In this document: positions 25,432 to 34,828 of the stretch, in pieces
How positions within the stretch are numbered: the first letter of the stretch is position 1
Layout: each line of letters starts with the position of its first letter
From: Streptomyces sp. CB02261
GTDB taxonomy: Bacteria > Actinomycetota > Actinomycetes > Streptomycetales > Streptomycetaceae
Length of the DNA stretch: 64,000 nt
Assembly: GCF_001905665.1 (NCBI RefSeq)
Contig: NZ_LIVX01000012.1
Location: 62,001 to 126,000 of the forward strand
Direction of reading: 5' to 3'
Program-made: the position numbers and the translations under genes
Notes under the pieces: model-generated
What the model was told of the DNA's origin: nothing
Seen by the model: the letters and a program-made list of their open reading frames with translations, nothing else
The model's database searches: none

Positions 25432-27975
25432 ATGCGCCTGCCGATCCGGCACGTCCAGCAGAACCTGATCTTCACCACCCACGGCACTGTCTGGGCGGTT
25501 TGGCGCGTTGCCGCGACCAACTACTCCCACGCCCCGGCCGTCGTGAAGAAGCGTCGCCTCAAGGCTCTGGAGGGCCTGTTTAAGGCGCTCACCGGCGAGC
25601 CGATGCTGCTGTCACTGTGTCCGCAGATCGACCCGACCGCGGTGGTGCGGGCCATGGTCGACGACATCGACCTGGCGCGCGCCCCCCGCTACGCAAGTCT
25701 CGGGCATGCGGTGCTGGACCAGCTGGAGGCCATGGAGCTGACCGGCCGCACCGACTGGCTCGCGCTCCCACTGCCCCCGCTGTCGCAGAAGGACGCGGTG
25801 ATGTCCGCGTTCCGGGCGGCGAAGGCGGAAGTCTCCCTGCAGCTCGGTCTGATGCCCGCCGCCGTCACCGGCACGGAGGTGCAGCGGCGCCTGGACCAGG
25901 CCCAGCGGATCCGGGCCCAGTGGCCTACCGGAGTGTCGATGCGGCCGGCGTCCGAGGCGGAGATCCTGTGGATCTACGGCCACAGCGCACGCCGCGGGCT
26001 CGTCGAGCCGTTCCTCCCTGACGGCACCGAGACCCCGGTCCGCGGCCGCGGCCGGAACGTCGCGGCGCTGGGGGAGATCCTCGTCGGCGAGGGCGGCGCC
26101 GACTTCAACGCCGGCCCCGCGCTGCCGGCCAACCCGTTCACGCGGCGCTTCCTCCAGGTCTCCAGCGAGTGGGGCGACTCCTACCAGGCGCTCCTGGCCC
26201 TCTCAGAAATGCCCGAAGCGTTCGCGCTGCCCGGGGCTGCCTACCTCCAGCAGCTCGACGACCTGGCCTACCCCGTCGACTGGACCGCCCGGCTGGTCAT
26301 CGTCCCCGGTTCGAAGGCTGAGCCGAAGGTCCGCAAGCGCGCCCGTCACCTCAAGGCACAGGCCGCCGAGTACGAAGGCGACCCGGCCGGCCCGCCGGCA
26401 GCCGTCGCCCGGAACCAGGCCGACAACGAGGAGTACCACGAGAGGCTGACAGCGAACCGGCGCGAGGTCGAGATCCGCGCCATGGTCACCCTCGCCGTGT
26501 GGGGCAACAGCCCGGACGACGCCATGGACCGCGCCGCCGCCCTCGCCTCCGACTTCGGCTCCACCGACTACACCTTCTCCCGGCCCGCAGGCGAGCAGGC
26601 CAGCCTCTGGCAGGCGATGCTCCCCGGCTGCCGCACCCCCCGCGTCATGGCCGGCTACGCGCAGATCCTCCTCGCGCGCGACTTCGCGATGGCCATGCCC
26701 TGGTGCGGCTCCCAGCTCGGCGACGAACGCGGCGGCCTCTACGGCCTCCAGATCGCCTCCGGCGGCGCCCGCCCCGTCCTGATCGACCCCGCCCGCGGAC
26801 CCCGCGAAAACGCGTCCGCGTCGATGGCCTGGCTCGGCGAGCTCGGCGCAGGCAAATCCGTCGGCATGAAAGGCGCCGTCTACAACGTCCTCGCCCGCGG
26901 CCACCAGCTCGGCCGCCCCGGCAGCCGCGGCCGCGCCGTCATCGTCGACCGCACCACCGACCAGGAATGGGCCCGCTTCGCGAAGGCCTGCCCCGGCACC
27001 ACCCAGCTGATCCGCATCGACCACACCGCCGAGGTCTCCCTCGACCCGCTGCGCCTCTACAAGGAGAACAGCCCGCAGGTCGCAGCCCGCTTCACCGAAT
27101 CCTTCCTCACCCTCCTCCTCGGGGTAAGGCCGATGGACCTCGAGGGCGTCGCCCTGTCGGAGGCCGTCCAGACCGTCCTGGCCCGGCCGGAGCCGTCGAT
27201 GCGCGCCCTGATGGAGGAGCTCACCGCGCGCGGCGCCGGGGACACGGCCGCGCAGGGCCTGGCCCGCAAGCTCGCCTCGGTCGCCCGGAAAGACCTGGCG
27301 CGAGTGGTGTTCGACGACACCCTGCCGGTCGTCGACACCCACCGCGCCGACAGCGTGGTCTTCCTGGTGTCCTCACTCGCCCTGCCGAAGAAGTCCGAGC
27401 TCGCCAGCGAGCACCGGATCCAGCGTCTGGAATTCGAGAAGGTCCTGGGCCGGGCCCTGATGTACCTCATCGCCGCGGTCTCCCGCGAGACCGCGATGCG
27501 CAGCCGGGACGAGTTCGCGGTCACCGTCTTCGACGAGTGCTGGTGGCTCACCTCCAGCGACGAAGGCCTGGAGCTGCTCCTGGAGCTGCTGCGCGACGGC
27601 CGCAAGCGCAACGCCGCCGCGTACGTCGGTTCGCACGACGCCGACGACATCGGCCCGTCCGACAGCGAGAAGGGCACCATCGTCCGCGGCCTCATCCCGC
27701 ACCGCTTCGTCTTCCGGCAGACCAGCCGCCCGCTGGCCGCGCGCAGCCTCGAATTCCTCGGGGTCGACCCCACCGACACCGACCTCCTGGACCTGGTGAC
27801 CGGCGGCCTCTCGCCACTCGGCCTGCCCGACGACCAGCGCCGGGCCCGCGCGGGGGAGTGCCTCTACCGCGACCTGGCCGGCCGCATCGGCCTCATGCGG
27901 GTCCTCATCCCCCTCGACCATGCGATCGAGCGGGTCATCCACACCACCCCGACCAGCCAGCAGGCGGCGGCATGA
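25432..27975 (+). CDS. VirB4-like conjugation ATPase (TcpF/TraC type)
   Basis: The protein has 847 residues. Residues 1-400 form the VirB4 N-terminal domain. Walker A is GELGAGKSVGMKG near residue 467-479. Walker B is VTVFDECWWLTSS near 698-710. Between them lies the RIDHTAEVSLDPLRLY segment. The C-terminal part GLIPHRFVFRQTSRPLAARS is typical of the family's RecA core. It is the motor that assembles and energises the type IV channel at the membrane. The start is two bases after the upstream stop and its own stop overlaps the VirB6-like gene (ATGA). Confidence 0.9.
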   Translation: MRLPIRHVQQNLIFTTHGTVWAVWRVAATNYSHAPAVVKKRRLKALEGLFKALTGEPMLLSLCPQIDPTAVVRAMVDDIDLARAPRYASLGHAVLDQLEAMELTGRTDWLALPLPPLSQKDAVMSAFRAAKAEVSLQLGLMPAAVTGTEVQRRLDQAQRIRAQWPTGVSMRPASEAEILWIYGHSARRGLVEPFLPDGTETPVRGRGRNVAALGEILVGEGGADFNAGPALPANPFTRRFLQVSSEWGDSYQALLALSEMPEAFALPGAAYLQQLDDLAYPVDWTARLVIVPGSKAEPKVRKRARHLKAQAAEYEGDPAGPPAAVARNQADNEEYHERLTANRREVEIRAMVTLAVWGNSPDDAMDRAAALASDFGSTDYTFSRPAGEQASLWQAMLPGCRTPRVMAGYAQILLARDFAMAMPWCGSQLGDERGGLYGLQIASGGARPVLIDPARGPRENASASMAWLGELGAGKSVGMKGAVYNVLARGHQLGRPGSRGRAVIVDRTTDQEWARFAKACPGTTQLIRIDHTAEVSLDPLRLYKENSPQVAARFTESFLTLLLGVRPMDLEGVALSEAVQTVLARPEPSMRALMEELTARGAGDTAAQGLARKLASVARKDLARVVFDDTLPVVDTHRADSVVFLVSSLALPKKSELASEHRIQRLEFEKVLGRALMYLIAAVSRETAMRSRDEFAVTVFDECWWLTSSDEGLELLLELLRDGRKRNAAAYVGSHDADDIGPSDSEKGTIVRGLIPHRFVFRQTSRPLAARSLEFLGVDPTDTDLLDLVTGGLSPLGLPDDQRRARAGECLYRDLAGRIGLMRVLIPLDHAIERVIHTTPTSQQAAA

Positions 27976-30353
27976 GGACGCCGCGCGCCCCCTGGAAGCG
28001 GCTGCGTCTGCTCGGCACCGCCCGCCTGCGCCTCGTCCTGTTCGCGGCGGCGCTCGCCGCCACCGCCTTCACCATGCTCACCTCGCTGCCGGCGCTCGCC
28101 GAGCCGGGCCCGTCCGCGACCCCGACGCCCACGAGCCCCCTTGGGCCGAACCCGCCCGGGACGCGTACGCCCACCCAGGAGGAGCTCGCCGAGATCGAGA
28201 AGATCATTGCCGACCTCAACAAGCGGGTCTCGGAGGACATGCAGGAGGCCTACCTCAAGGCCGAGGAGGAGCGCCTGCGCGAGTTGCTGCCCGATGAAGG
28301 CGGCGTCCTGGCCGTCTTCAACGTCACCGACGAGCGGAACCTGCCGATCTCGGCCTACACCGTGAAGTCGGACACCGGCGGCCTGACCGACTGGGACCTG
28401 GGCATCCAGAACCTGATCACCGAGCTGGCCTTCATGATCACGAAGTGGGTCATCGCCTTCTGCTGCTGGCTCATCGTCTGGGCCCTCGGCTTCGGCCTCG
28501 CCAAGCTCCTCCTGACACCGGTCCTGTCCGTCGCCAACTCCCTGCACACCCAGGTCATCCTGCAGATGGGCCTGCCGTCCCTGTTCCTGTCCGTGTGCGC
28601 CCTGGTCACCGTCGTCCGCATCTTCTTCGGAGACCGGGCCAAGGGGTGGGGGGACGCGGCGCTGTCCCTCCTGATCGCCGCGCTCACCGCCACGCTGCTG
28701 TCCTCGCCCCCGCAGCTCCTGCTGGGGGAGCAGGACGGCGCCATCGCCGCCGCCCGGGGTCTGGCTCTCGAGGTTGCCGACATCATCCTCGACGCCAACC
28801 CCGGTCCCAAGGAGAAGGCCCCCGGCGACGAGGACTCGGCCAGCTCCCGGTCACTCTCCCGCCCGCTCACGAACGCGCTGACGGACGCCTTCATCGTGAA
28901 GCCGGCCATGCTGCTCCAGTACGGCCGGGTCTTCGAAGGTGCCTGCGCCAGGAAGTACAGCGACACCAAGATCACGCAGCTCGCCTACGAGCGGGCCATG
29001 AACCAGCAGATGGACCGGTTGAAGAAGTTCAACCAGTACCGGGCCTGGATCGACCCCTCTGGGGCGACGATCACCGACTGGACCCTTCCCCTGGTCAAGC
29101 AGTGGGCCGTCGACCACTTCGGCAACCCGCCGATGGAGCAGTTCGAGAAGGACTGCGTCCAAGGCGATGTGCAGGCCGCGAAGCGGGCGTCGATGGATAA
29201 GGTCGGCGGCGCGATCTTCCTGCTCGTCGCCGCACTGATCGTCACCGTCCTGATCGCCGGTCTCGCCGGCAGCTTCCTCGTCGCGCAGTGCCGCATCGCC
29301 TGGGACGCCGTACGGGCCGAACCCGCCCTCGTGGCCGGCCTGATGCCAGGCGCCGGCCGCGGCTACCTGTGGGACTGGGCCGCATCCGTCCTGCACTCCC
29401 TGGGACAGCTCCTCGCCTCCATCATCGGGCTCGCAGTCCTCATCCTGATCGTCCAGGCCGTCCTCGACCCCGTTCGGCAGGACTGGGGCAACGAGCTCAC
29501 GTTGCGCTTCCTCGCCGTGGACATCGTGTGCATCGGCGCGATCAAGAAGCGCAAGGCCCTCACGGTCAAGTCGAAGCAGACCGCCGCGAACTTCCGCGCA
29601 AAGATGTCCTCGGCCCGGATCGGCGGGACCAACGGCTCCGTCTTCACCCCGTCCTCCACTCCGGTGGCGAAGAACCAGTCGATCGCCCGCAAGGTCACCC
29701 GCGGAGCGGTCCGCACCGCGATGGTCGGTGTCTCTATCGCCTCGGGCAATCCGATCGCCGCCCTCGGCTATGCCACGAGCTCCAGCGTCAGCACCGTCGC
29801 GCTGATGAACCGGATCCAGTCCGGCGTTAAGAACGGCGGCCGCCGGCCCGCCCAGTCCGCCCGGCCCGCAGGCCTGCAGCCCCAGCCCCAGCCCCAGCCC
29901 CAGCCCCAGCCCCAGCCCCAGCCCCAGCCCGGCAACGCGGGCAACCTGAACCCGGCACTGCCGCAGCCCAGCGACCCGCCGCCCCCGCCTACTGAGCCGC
30001 CGGTAACCCCTCCCGCTCGACCTGTGGTGACGCCGCCCACTCGGCCGCCGGCCCGCCTCCCATGGACCCCGCCCACTCAGCCGCCGGAGACCCCTCCCGC
30101 TCGACCTGTGGTGACGCCGCCCACTCGGCCGCCGGCCCGCCTCCCATGGACCCCGCCCACTCAGCCGCCGTCGCGGGACGTAGTCCCGGATCAGCCAAAC
30201 TCGCAGGCACCGCAGGCGATGGAGCGGCCAGCGCCGACCCGTCAGTCAGCGCCTGCCGAGCCCGCAACCTCACAGCGTCCCAGCGACGCCTCCCTCAGCC
30301 GTAACGAGGAAAGGGAGTTGAACATCCGTCGCCGTCGGCAGGGCCGCTCATGA
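27972..30353 (+). CDS. VirB6-like polytopic membrane protein with Pro-rich repeat tail
   Basis: I use the ATG at 27972 (ATGA overlap), giving 793 residues. A signal-anchor segment at about 18-42 is followed by a charged coiled-coil-like region (EELAEIEKIIADLNKRVSED). Hydrophobic segments lie near 155-180, 195-215 and 225-245, a hydrophilic domain near 260-410, and further membrane segments near 415-435 and 475-505. The tail has (Pro-Gln)n and a duplicated 28-residue Pro/Thr-rich unit. Such TrbL/VirB6-type proteins form the inner-membrane pore in Gram-positive conjugation. The tail probably spans or enters the cell wall or cytoplasm; its topology is not determined. Confidence 0.8.
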   Translation: MRTPRAPWKRLRLLGTARLRLVLFAAALAATAFTMLTSLPALAEPGPSATPTPTSPLGPNPPGTRTPTQEELAEIEKIIADLNKRVSEDMQEAYLKAEEERLRELLPDEGGVLAVFNVTDERNLPISAYTVKSDTGGLTDWDLGIQNLITELAFMITKWVIAFCCWLIVWALGFGLAKLLLTPVLSVANSLHTQVILQMGLPSLFLSVCALVTVVRIFFGDRAKGWGDAALSLLIAALTATLLSSPPQLLLGEQDGAIAAARGLALEVADIILDANPGPKEKAPGDEDSASSRSLSRPLTNALTDAFIVKPAMLLQYGRVFEGACARKYSDTKITQLAYERAMNQQMDRLKKFNQYRAWIDPSGATITDWTLPLVKQWAVDHFGNPPMEQFEKDCVQGDVQAAKRASMDKVGGAIFLLVAALIVTVLIAGLAGSFLVAQCRIAWDAVRAEPALVAGLMPGAGRGYLWDWAASVLHSLGQLLASIIGLAVLILIVQAVLDPVRQDWGNELTLRFLAVDIVCIGAIKKRKALTVKSKQTAANFRAKMSSARIGGTNGSVFTPSSTPVAKNQSIARKVTRGAVRTAMVGVSIASGNPIAALGYATSSSVSTVALMNRIQSGVKNGGRRPAQSARPAGLQPQPQPQPQPQPQPQPQPGNAGNLNPALPQPSDPPPPPTEPPVTPPARPVVTPPTRPPARLPWTPPTQPPETPPARPVVTPPTRPPARLPWTPPTQPPSRDVVPDQPNSQAPQAMERPAPTRQSAPAEPATSQRPSDASLSRNEERELNIRRRRQGRS
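29878..30168 (+). repeat. CAGCCC hexamer array and 84-bp tandem duplication in the VirB6-like gene
   Basis: About nine CAGCCC hexamers at 29878-29930 encode Pro-Gln dipeptides. An 84-bp unit beginning ACCCCTCCCGCTCGACC at 30006 is repeated almost exactly from 30090, ending near 30168. It encodes two 28-residue copies containing VVTPPTRPPARLPWTPPTQP. In-frame unit lengths allow copy-number change without frameshift. Confidence 0.85.
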
Positions 30354-31516
30354 AGAAGAAGTTCAAGGGGTGGCTGGCTGGCGTTACGGGCCTGCTCGGC
30401 CTGGCGCTTGTCCTGCTTGCCGCAGTCGGAGCCCACGTGGCTGGCCTCGGCCAGAGCGAGGCCGACGCCGCCGCAGCGGCGGCGGCAAGATGCCCCGCCA
30501 GCGGCCAGCCCGGCCTCGACCCGGACACGGCCAAGACGGCTCGCAAGGTCAAGGAGATGCTCGCAGGAAGCGGCGATGCGAACGTGCCCGGCCTCTCCGA
30601 GCCCAAGAAACAGATCCCCAGCGCCAAGATCATCGTCGCGACCGGCATTCAGAAGCGAATTCCGGCCCGCGGCCAGGTCGTCGCCCTGGCCACCGCCCTC
30701 CAGGAGTCCACCCTGATCAACCTCGACCACGGCGATCGCGACTCGCTCGGCTTGTTCCAGCAGCGGCCCTCGCAAGGCTGGGGGACCCGCGAGCAAATCA
30801 TGGACCCCGTCTACTCCGCCGGGAAGTTCTACGACAGGCTGGTGAAGCTCAAGGACTGGGAGCAGATGCCTGTCACCGTGGCTGCGCAAAAGGTCCAGCG
30901 GTCCGGCTTCCCCGACGCGTACGCCAAGCACGAGCCCCTCGCGACCGCCCTCCAGCAGGCCATCGCCCCAACCCTCGGCGCGGCCCCCGTCGGCTCGACC
31001 CTGGGGCAGCCCGGTCTCGGCGGCGGCTTCGGCCCGGGAAGGTGCGCGGGTCACGGCGGCAGTGTGGACTTCGGGGAGGTCCCGCCCGGCTCGCTGCCGG
31101 AGGGCTACCAGATCCCGGCCACTGCGCCGATGCAGGTGAAGACCGCAATCCGCTGGGCGCTCGGCCAGCTCGGCACCATGTACCAGTGGGGTGGCAGCTG
31201 CACAAACCCCCACGGCAGCGACCCGTCCGAGAGGTGCGACTGCTCCTCCCTGACCCAGCGCGCGTACGGAGTGGCCGGCAAGGAGATCAATCGCACCACA
31301 TACACGCAGATCCACGACGGCCACGTGGTCCCGACCAGCGCCATCCAGCCGGGCGACCTACTCTTCGCTGTCGGCTCCGCCTCCCGCCCCGAACACGTCG
31401 CCATGGCGATCGGCTACGGATACGTGGTGCACGCGCCGAAACCAGGCCGCGTCGTGGAGGTCGTCAAGCAGGCCAACCTGGGCCCGATCCTGCTCGTCGT
31501 GCGCGTCATCGGCTGA
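30350..31516 (+). CDS. Bifunctional lytic transglycosylase / NlpC-P60 peptidase (VirB1-like)
   Basis: The protein has 388 residues. An N-terminal signal anchor (LAGVTGLLGLALVLLAAVGA) spans residues 10-29. An SLT-like domain near 90-205 contains VALATALQESTLINLDHGDR and SLGLFQQRPSQGWG, with the catalytic Glu in QES. The NlpC/P60 domain near 265-388 has CDCSSLTQRAYGVAG (nucleophile Cys in DCSS) and a His in PEHVAMAIGYG, and a second conserved His at VVHAP. It cuts peptidoglycan locally so the transfer channel can be built. It is the last gene of the tightly overlapped transfer operon; its start overlaps the VirB6-like stop. Confidence 0.9.
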   Translation: MKKKFKGWLAGVTGLLGLALVLLAAVGAHVAGLGQSEADAAAAAAARCPASGQPGLDPDTAKTARKVKEMLAGSGDANVPGLSEPKKQIPSAKIIVATGIQKRIPARGQVVALATALQESTLINLDHGDRDSLGLFQQRPSQGWGTREQIMDPVYSAGKFYDRLVKLKDWEQMPVTVAAQKVQRSGFPDAYAKHEPLATALQQAIAPTLGAAPVGSTLGQPGLGGGFGPGRCAGHGGSVDFGEVPPGSLPEGYQIPATAPMQVKTAIRWALGQLGTMYQWGGSCTNPHGSDPSERCDCSSLTQRAYGVAGKEINRTTYTQIHDGHVVPTSAIQPGDLLFAVGSASRPEHVAMAIGYGYVVHAPKPGRVVEVVKQANLGPILLVVRVIG

Positions 31517-31588
31517 AACGGCCGTTCCCGCTCGGACGTCCTGCGTCCCAACCTCATAGCGCCTCGTGCAGCCCGAGAGAATGACGGC

Positions 31589-31966
31589 ATGACCATCTTC
31601 CGCTGTGCCAACTGCCAGCAGCCCGTGACCAGCGAAGTGGTGTCGGGGGAACCAGTGAGGGGTCCCGAGCGGCCGCCGGGCCACGAGGTCGCTCCGCCTC
31701 GGATGTCTCAGGGGACCTTCAAGACCAACTTCGACGGCAGTCTTCTGATCTTCCACCCGGATGACGTTCCTGGGACAGAGCTTCACCCTGACCTGCCGCG
31801 TGTCAGTGGTTGCTGCGGGCTCGCTGGCCAAGACGGGCCCAACCTCGTCTGCGGCGGATGCGGTGTTGAGGTAGCGACAAAAGAGTCCGATTGCTGGACC
31901 GACAACCTTGTGGCGCTGATTGCCGCCACAGTGACTGATGGGCGCACGGCAGGCGCTGACATCTAG
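31589..31966 (+). CDS. Small zinc-ribbon-like hypothetical protein
   Basis: The protein has 125 residues. Cysteine pairs CANCQ near residue 6-10 and CCG / CGGCG near 75-90 suggest a zinc ribbon. Between them is a beta-strand-like block (GTFKTNFDGSLLIFHPDDVP). The C-terminus is variable. Similar short proteins are scattered in Streptomyces; function unknown. It is separated from the transfer operon by 72 bp and has a weak GAGAG ribosome binding site. Confidence 0.6.
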   Translation: MTIFRCANCQQPVTSEVVSGEPVRGPERPPGHEVAPPRMSQGTFKTNFDGSLLIFHPDDVPGTELHPDLPRVSGCCGLAGQDGPNLVCGGCGVEVATKESDCWTDNLVALIAATVTDGRTAGADI

Positions 31967-32220
31967 GGCGATGTCGGGTCTTGCGCTCCCTTGAGAGCCC
32001 GGCACAACGACGACCGATTCACCCGCGCGAGGGCCCGGTTGCTCGGGATGCCGCTGGTCAGCACCCGCAGCAACTCCTCGTACGACTCCCGGGCGAACAG
32101 GCACAGGGCCAGGACGAAGTACACGACCAGCCTCGCCGGCAGGAGGCGGCGCCGCCGCTCGGCACGGTCTTGGCTATCGCCGCGTCGACCAGCTCGGCGG
32201 GGAACACCTTCGTCAACTGC
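31963..32220 (-). pseudogene. N-terminal remnant of an IS4-family transposase
   Basis: Two minus frames together read LTKVFPAELVDAAIAKT and then RRRLLPARLVVYFVLALCLF, EELLRVLTSG and ALARVNRSSLCRAL. This is the standard N-terminal domain of IS4 transposases of Streptomyces. A frameshift separates the first two blocks. The DDE catalytic core is absent, so the gene is dead. Confidence 0.75.
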
Positions 32221-32361
32221 ATTGGCCCTCGCGGGCCCCGAGGGATGCCTGCCCCGGGGGCCCTTGCCGTATCGGCCGGTGGGAACCGGGAACTTGCGTG
32301 CACGGTGCCGTCTCGGGGTGCTACTCGTTGCTGGTCGTACCGCGAGAGTTAAGGCGAGAAC

Positions 32362-33657
32362 TTGATCATTCTGGATAGCTGCGTCATACGCGGCATGGGC
32401 CTCGAGGACAGCAAGGCGGAGCTCCTTCGGGCCATCGCGCGGACCAAGACGGAGCGGGTCGGCGCCCCGTGGATGGTCGTCGAGGAGCTCGTGGCCCAGA
32501 AGGCTCTCGAGTACAACAGCGCGCACGAGGCGGCGGCCTCCGCGCTGGCCCAGCTGCAACGCAAGAGCTACAGGACGGAGCCGGAACTAGGCGCGGCCGA
32601 CCCGGAGGGCGTACGCGCTCTCTGGCGTGTGAAGTACCGCGAGATCTTGGAAGTGCTCCCGACGAGCGAGAACGCGCTCCGCGAAGGCATGTACCGCGAG
32701 GCCAATGTCCTTCACCCGGCCCGGCGCAAGGGCGACGTCACCAAGGGCGTGAAGGTCGGCGCACGGGACGTAGCGATCTGGCTGACCGCCGTCGAGTATG
32801 CGCGGAATCACCCCAAGGAGACCGTCTACTTCGTCAGCGAGAACCACACCGACTTCACCAAGGGCACCGGGGCGTACCCCTCGCCGATGGACGCTGACGT
32901 CGAGGGCCTGGGTGACCGGTTCAGGCACCTGACGAACCTCGACGATGTCCTCGACCTGGTCGCCCCTCAGGTCGAGGTCGAGGGGCCTGACGAGCCGGAC
33001 GTGCGCTCGCTGCTGGCGGAGAGGGGCGCCGACTTCGTGCAGTGGATGCTCACCAAGTATTGGGGCATTACTCCTTCCCGGGGAGACTTCCAGACCATGA
33101 CCCAGGCCGGCACGGTCGAACTGGCTAAGGGCTGGGTGGATGGGAGGGCCTCGCTGGTCGAGCTCGCGGACGTGACCGACTTGAAGGCATACCGGCTCGG
33201 CGCGGAGACCTACTTCGTCGCTACGGTCAGCTGGCAGATCGCCGGGCCTGTAGTCACCGGAAGTCGTCTCAACCTGGGCGCGTGCTACTGGGACACCCGA
33301 CTCATCGTCCCGCGAAACCCGGAAGGAAAGCTGATCCACATCCTCCGCGAGACGACGCCCGTGCCGGTGGAGGACGCAGCAAAGGTGACCTGGCCGCCGC
33401 GCCTCGTCCCGGTGGAGAAGAGCAGCGCCCTCGAGCTCCTCCAGAACAAGCACTTCGCGAGCCGCAAGGAGCAATGGGGCCTGACTGTCCTGGCTTTCCT
33501 CGAGGCCATGACGATGTCGCCCGCCGACCGGCAGGAACTCATCGAAAGCATGCGGGCACACCGCGACTGGACAGACTCCAGCGGCCTGGAGGTTGACGCG
33601 AAAGACCTCCACGGCCCTGCGCCCCTCGAGGACACTCCAGAGGACGAAGAGGAGTGA
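32362..33657 (+). CDS. PIN-like domain protein (DUF4935 type)
   Basis: The start is TTG 32362 with AAGGCGAG just upstream. The 431-residue protein opens IILDSCVIRGMGLEDSKAEL, the acidic strand of PIN nucleases. VEELVAQKALEY follows near 35-46, KVGARDVAIWLTAVEYA near 129-145, and VYFVSENHTDFTKG near 154-167. These give the D, E, D and D/N set expected for a metal-dependent RNase fold of the PIN_8/DUF4935 type. The C-terminal 250 residues are unassigned. Probably a stand-alone ribonuclease-like effector; no antitoxin-like small gene is adjacent. An IS4 remnant lies just upstream. Confidence 0.7.
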   Translation: MIILDSCVIRGMGLEDSKAELLRAIARTKTERVGAPWMVVEELVAQKALEYNSAHEAAASALAQLQRKSYRTEPELGAADPEGVRALWRVKYREILEVLPTSENALREGMYREANVLHPARRKGDVTKGVKVGARDVAIWLTAVEYARNHPKETVYFVSENHTDFTKGTGAYPSPMDADVEGLGDRFRHLTNLDDVLDLVAPQVEVEGPDEPDVRSLLAERGADFVQWMLTKYWGITPSRGDFQTMTQAGTVELAKGWVDGRASLVELADVTDLKAYRLGAETYFVATVSWQIAGPVVTGSRLNLGACYWDTRLIVPRNPEGKLIHILRETTPVPVEDAAKVTWPPRLVPVEKSSALELLQNKHFASRKEQWGLTVLAFLEAMTMSPADRQELIESMRAHRDWTDSSGLEVDAKDLHGPAPLEDTPEDEEE

Positions 33658-34201
33658 CAAGACGTCTGGCCGGGGCCGGCACCGGCCAGATTTCCCCCCA
33701 GGAGGCCCCCACGGCCGCGCCGAGCTCCCCCGGACTCCAGACCCTGCTTTCGTCCACGGCCTCGCGGCGCTCGTGACGGCCATGGACGCCCTCCTCGACG
33801 CCGACGGGGCGCTGTGGGCCGCCGCCCACAGCGGACGGTGCTGATCGGCGCCGACGGGCGCGCGGAAGGGCGCGGTGGCAGTCTCGACCGGGGTTGTCCT
33901 CGCCCGGCCGGGGGCTGCACACTGACAGACTTCTCCGGGGCGGCGACGGCTACGTCCGCCGGGCGCTGCGCGACGCCTGCTCGGCGTCGGTGCGGCTCCT
34001 GAGCTGGTTGGACTCCTATCGGCGTTCCTTGTAGTCGCCGAGCATCGCGAGGGTGAGGAGGAACGACCAGTTGCCCCCGGTGTCCGGGTGGGGGACTTGG
34101 GGAGGATCGGGTGCGTCGTCTTCCGGTAGACCGCGGTCCGGCCGCGCACCCGGTCTGCTTGGCCGTTGTTCTGCCGCCAATTCACCAAGAGGGGGCGGAG
34201 T
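33658..34201. other. Intergenic tract, no gene seen
   Basis: About 540 bp after the PIN-like gene. A plus frame ending at about 34032 (VRRALRDACSASVRLLSWLD) looks slightly protein-like but has no start or family and may be debris. No repeat or strong terminator is seen. Confidence 0.3.
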
Positions 34202-34531
34202 TCACTCGGGCCCTGCGGGGCCGAAGGGCCCGACGACGGGGTCATTGCCGGAGACGTAATACTCGTACACCTCGGTCCACTCAGGCTGCCATCCCGGTCG
34301 ACCGAGGTCTCGCTCGGCGTCGGCCAGGACCAGAATGGCCCTGGCCCACTGCACGGCGGCCGCGCCGATGGTGGGGGACGGGTCGTTGGCGGCAAGCGTG
34401 GCGAACTCCTGGTGATGGGCCAGGAGCAGCCTCTTCGCGTCCCGGTCGGGGCCAGCGGGGTAGAGGTCGCTGAGGACACCGTGGTACCACGTGGCGATCT
34501 CGTCCATGTGCCGTGTGAAGTCGTAGGTCAT
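34202..34531 (-). CDS. Small hypothetical protein with coupled leader
   Basis: I set the start at ATG 34531, giving 109 residues: MTYDFTRHMDEIATWYHGVL, then a helical DAKRLLLAHHQEFATLAAND segment and AAVQWARAILVLADAERDLG. It is all-alpha and acidic. The family is not recognised. The ATG overlaps the stop of an 8-codon leader with its own strong ribosome binding site. This supports this start over the longer frame, which has no such signal. Confidence 0.55.
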   Translation of the reverse strand: MTYDFTRHMDEIATWYHGVLSDLYPAGPDRDAKRLLLAHHQEFATLAANDPSPTIGAAAVQWARAILVLADAERDLGRPGWQPEWTEVYEYYVSGNDPVVGPFGPAGPE

Positions 34532-34551
34532 CTGAACAGCGTGCCGTTCAT
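34528..34551 (-). CDS. Seven-residue leader peptide
   Basis: On the minus strand GGAGG is followed six bases later by an ATG at 34551 encoding MNGTLFR and a TGA that overlaps the ATG of the 109-residue protein. The arrangement implies that ribosomes load on the leader and re-initiate on the main gene. Confidence 0.45.
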   Translation of the reverse strand: MNGTLFR

Positions 34552-34577
34552 GGCAAGCCTCCAGTGACCTCCTCAGG

Positions 34578-34703
34578 TGTCCCGTCTCAGCGAACCCAGT
34601 CGTCCACCGACCCGACTCATCCAATCCAGTCGCCGCAGGTCAGGGGTAAGTGGCTCCGCTTTGGTGCTCCCGTCTCAACGACTGGCTTCGCTGAGACGGG
34701 ACA
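34578..34703. repeat. 26-bp inverted repeat with nested hairpin
   Basis: TGTCCCGTCTCAGCGAACCC at the start of the left arm (34578-34603) matches the reverse complement of the right arm (34678-34703) at 25 of 26 positions over the full arm, with a 74-bp spacer. The right arm also forms its own hairpin: CCCGTCTCA at about 34670 pairs with TGAGACGGG at about 34691. It lies between divergent genes, just ahead of the coupling-protein operon. An oriT-like or operator role is possible. Confidence 0.65.
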
Positions 34704-34828
34704 GCAAAGCAGGCGGAGACTCCTCAATCGTCAAGGGACGGCAAAGCGTTCAGGCATGGTGTCTGGATTGGCCGTGAGCTCCTACTTGGTCCAGGTGGAA
34801 GGCCTCTTCCCACCCTCCTGGAGGAACC

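Noticed and set aside
26499..27971. Plus frame overlapping the VirB4-like gene and running into the VirB6-like frame
   Set aside because: The part before 27972 is Arg/Pro-rich shadow sequence; the real VirB6-like start is the ATG overlapping the VirB4 stop.
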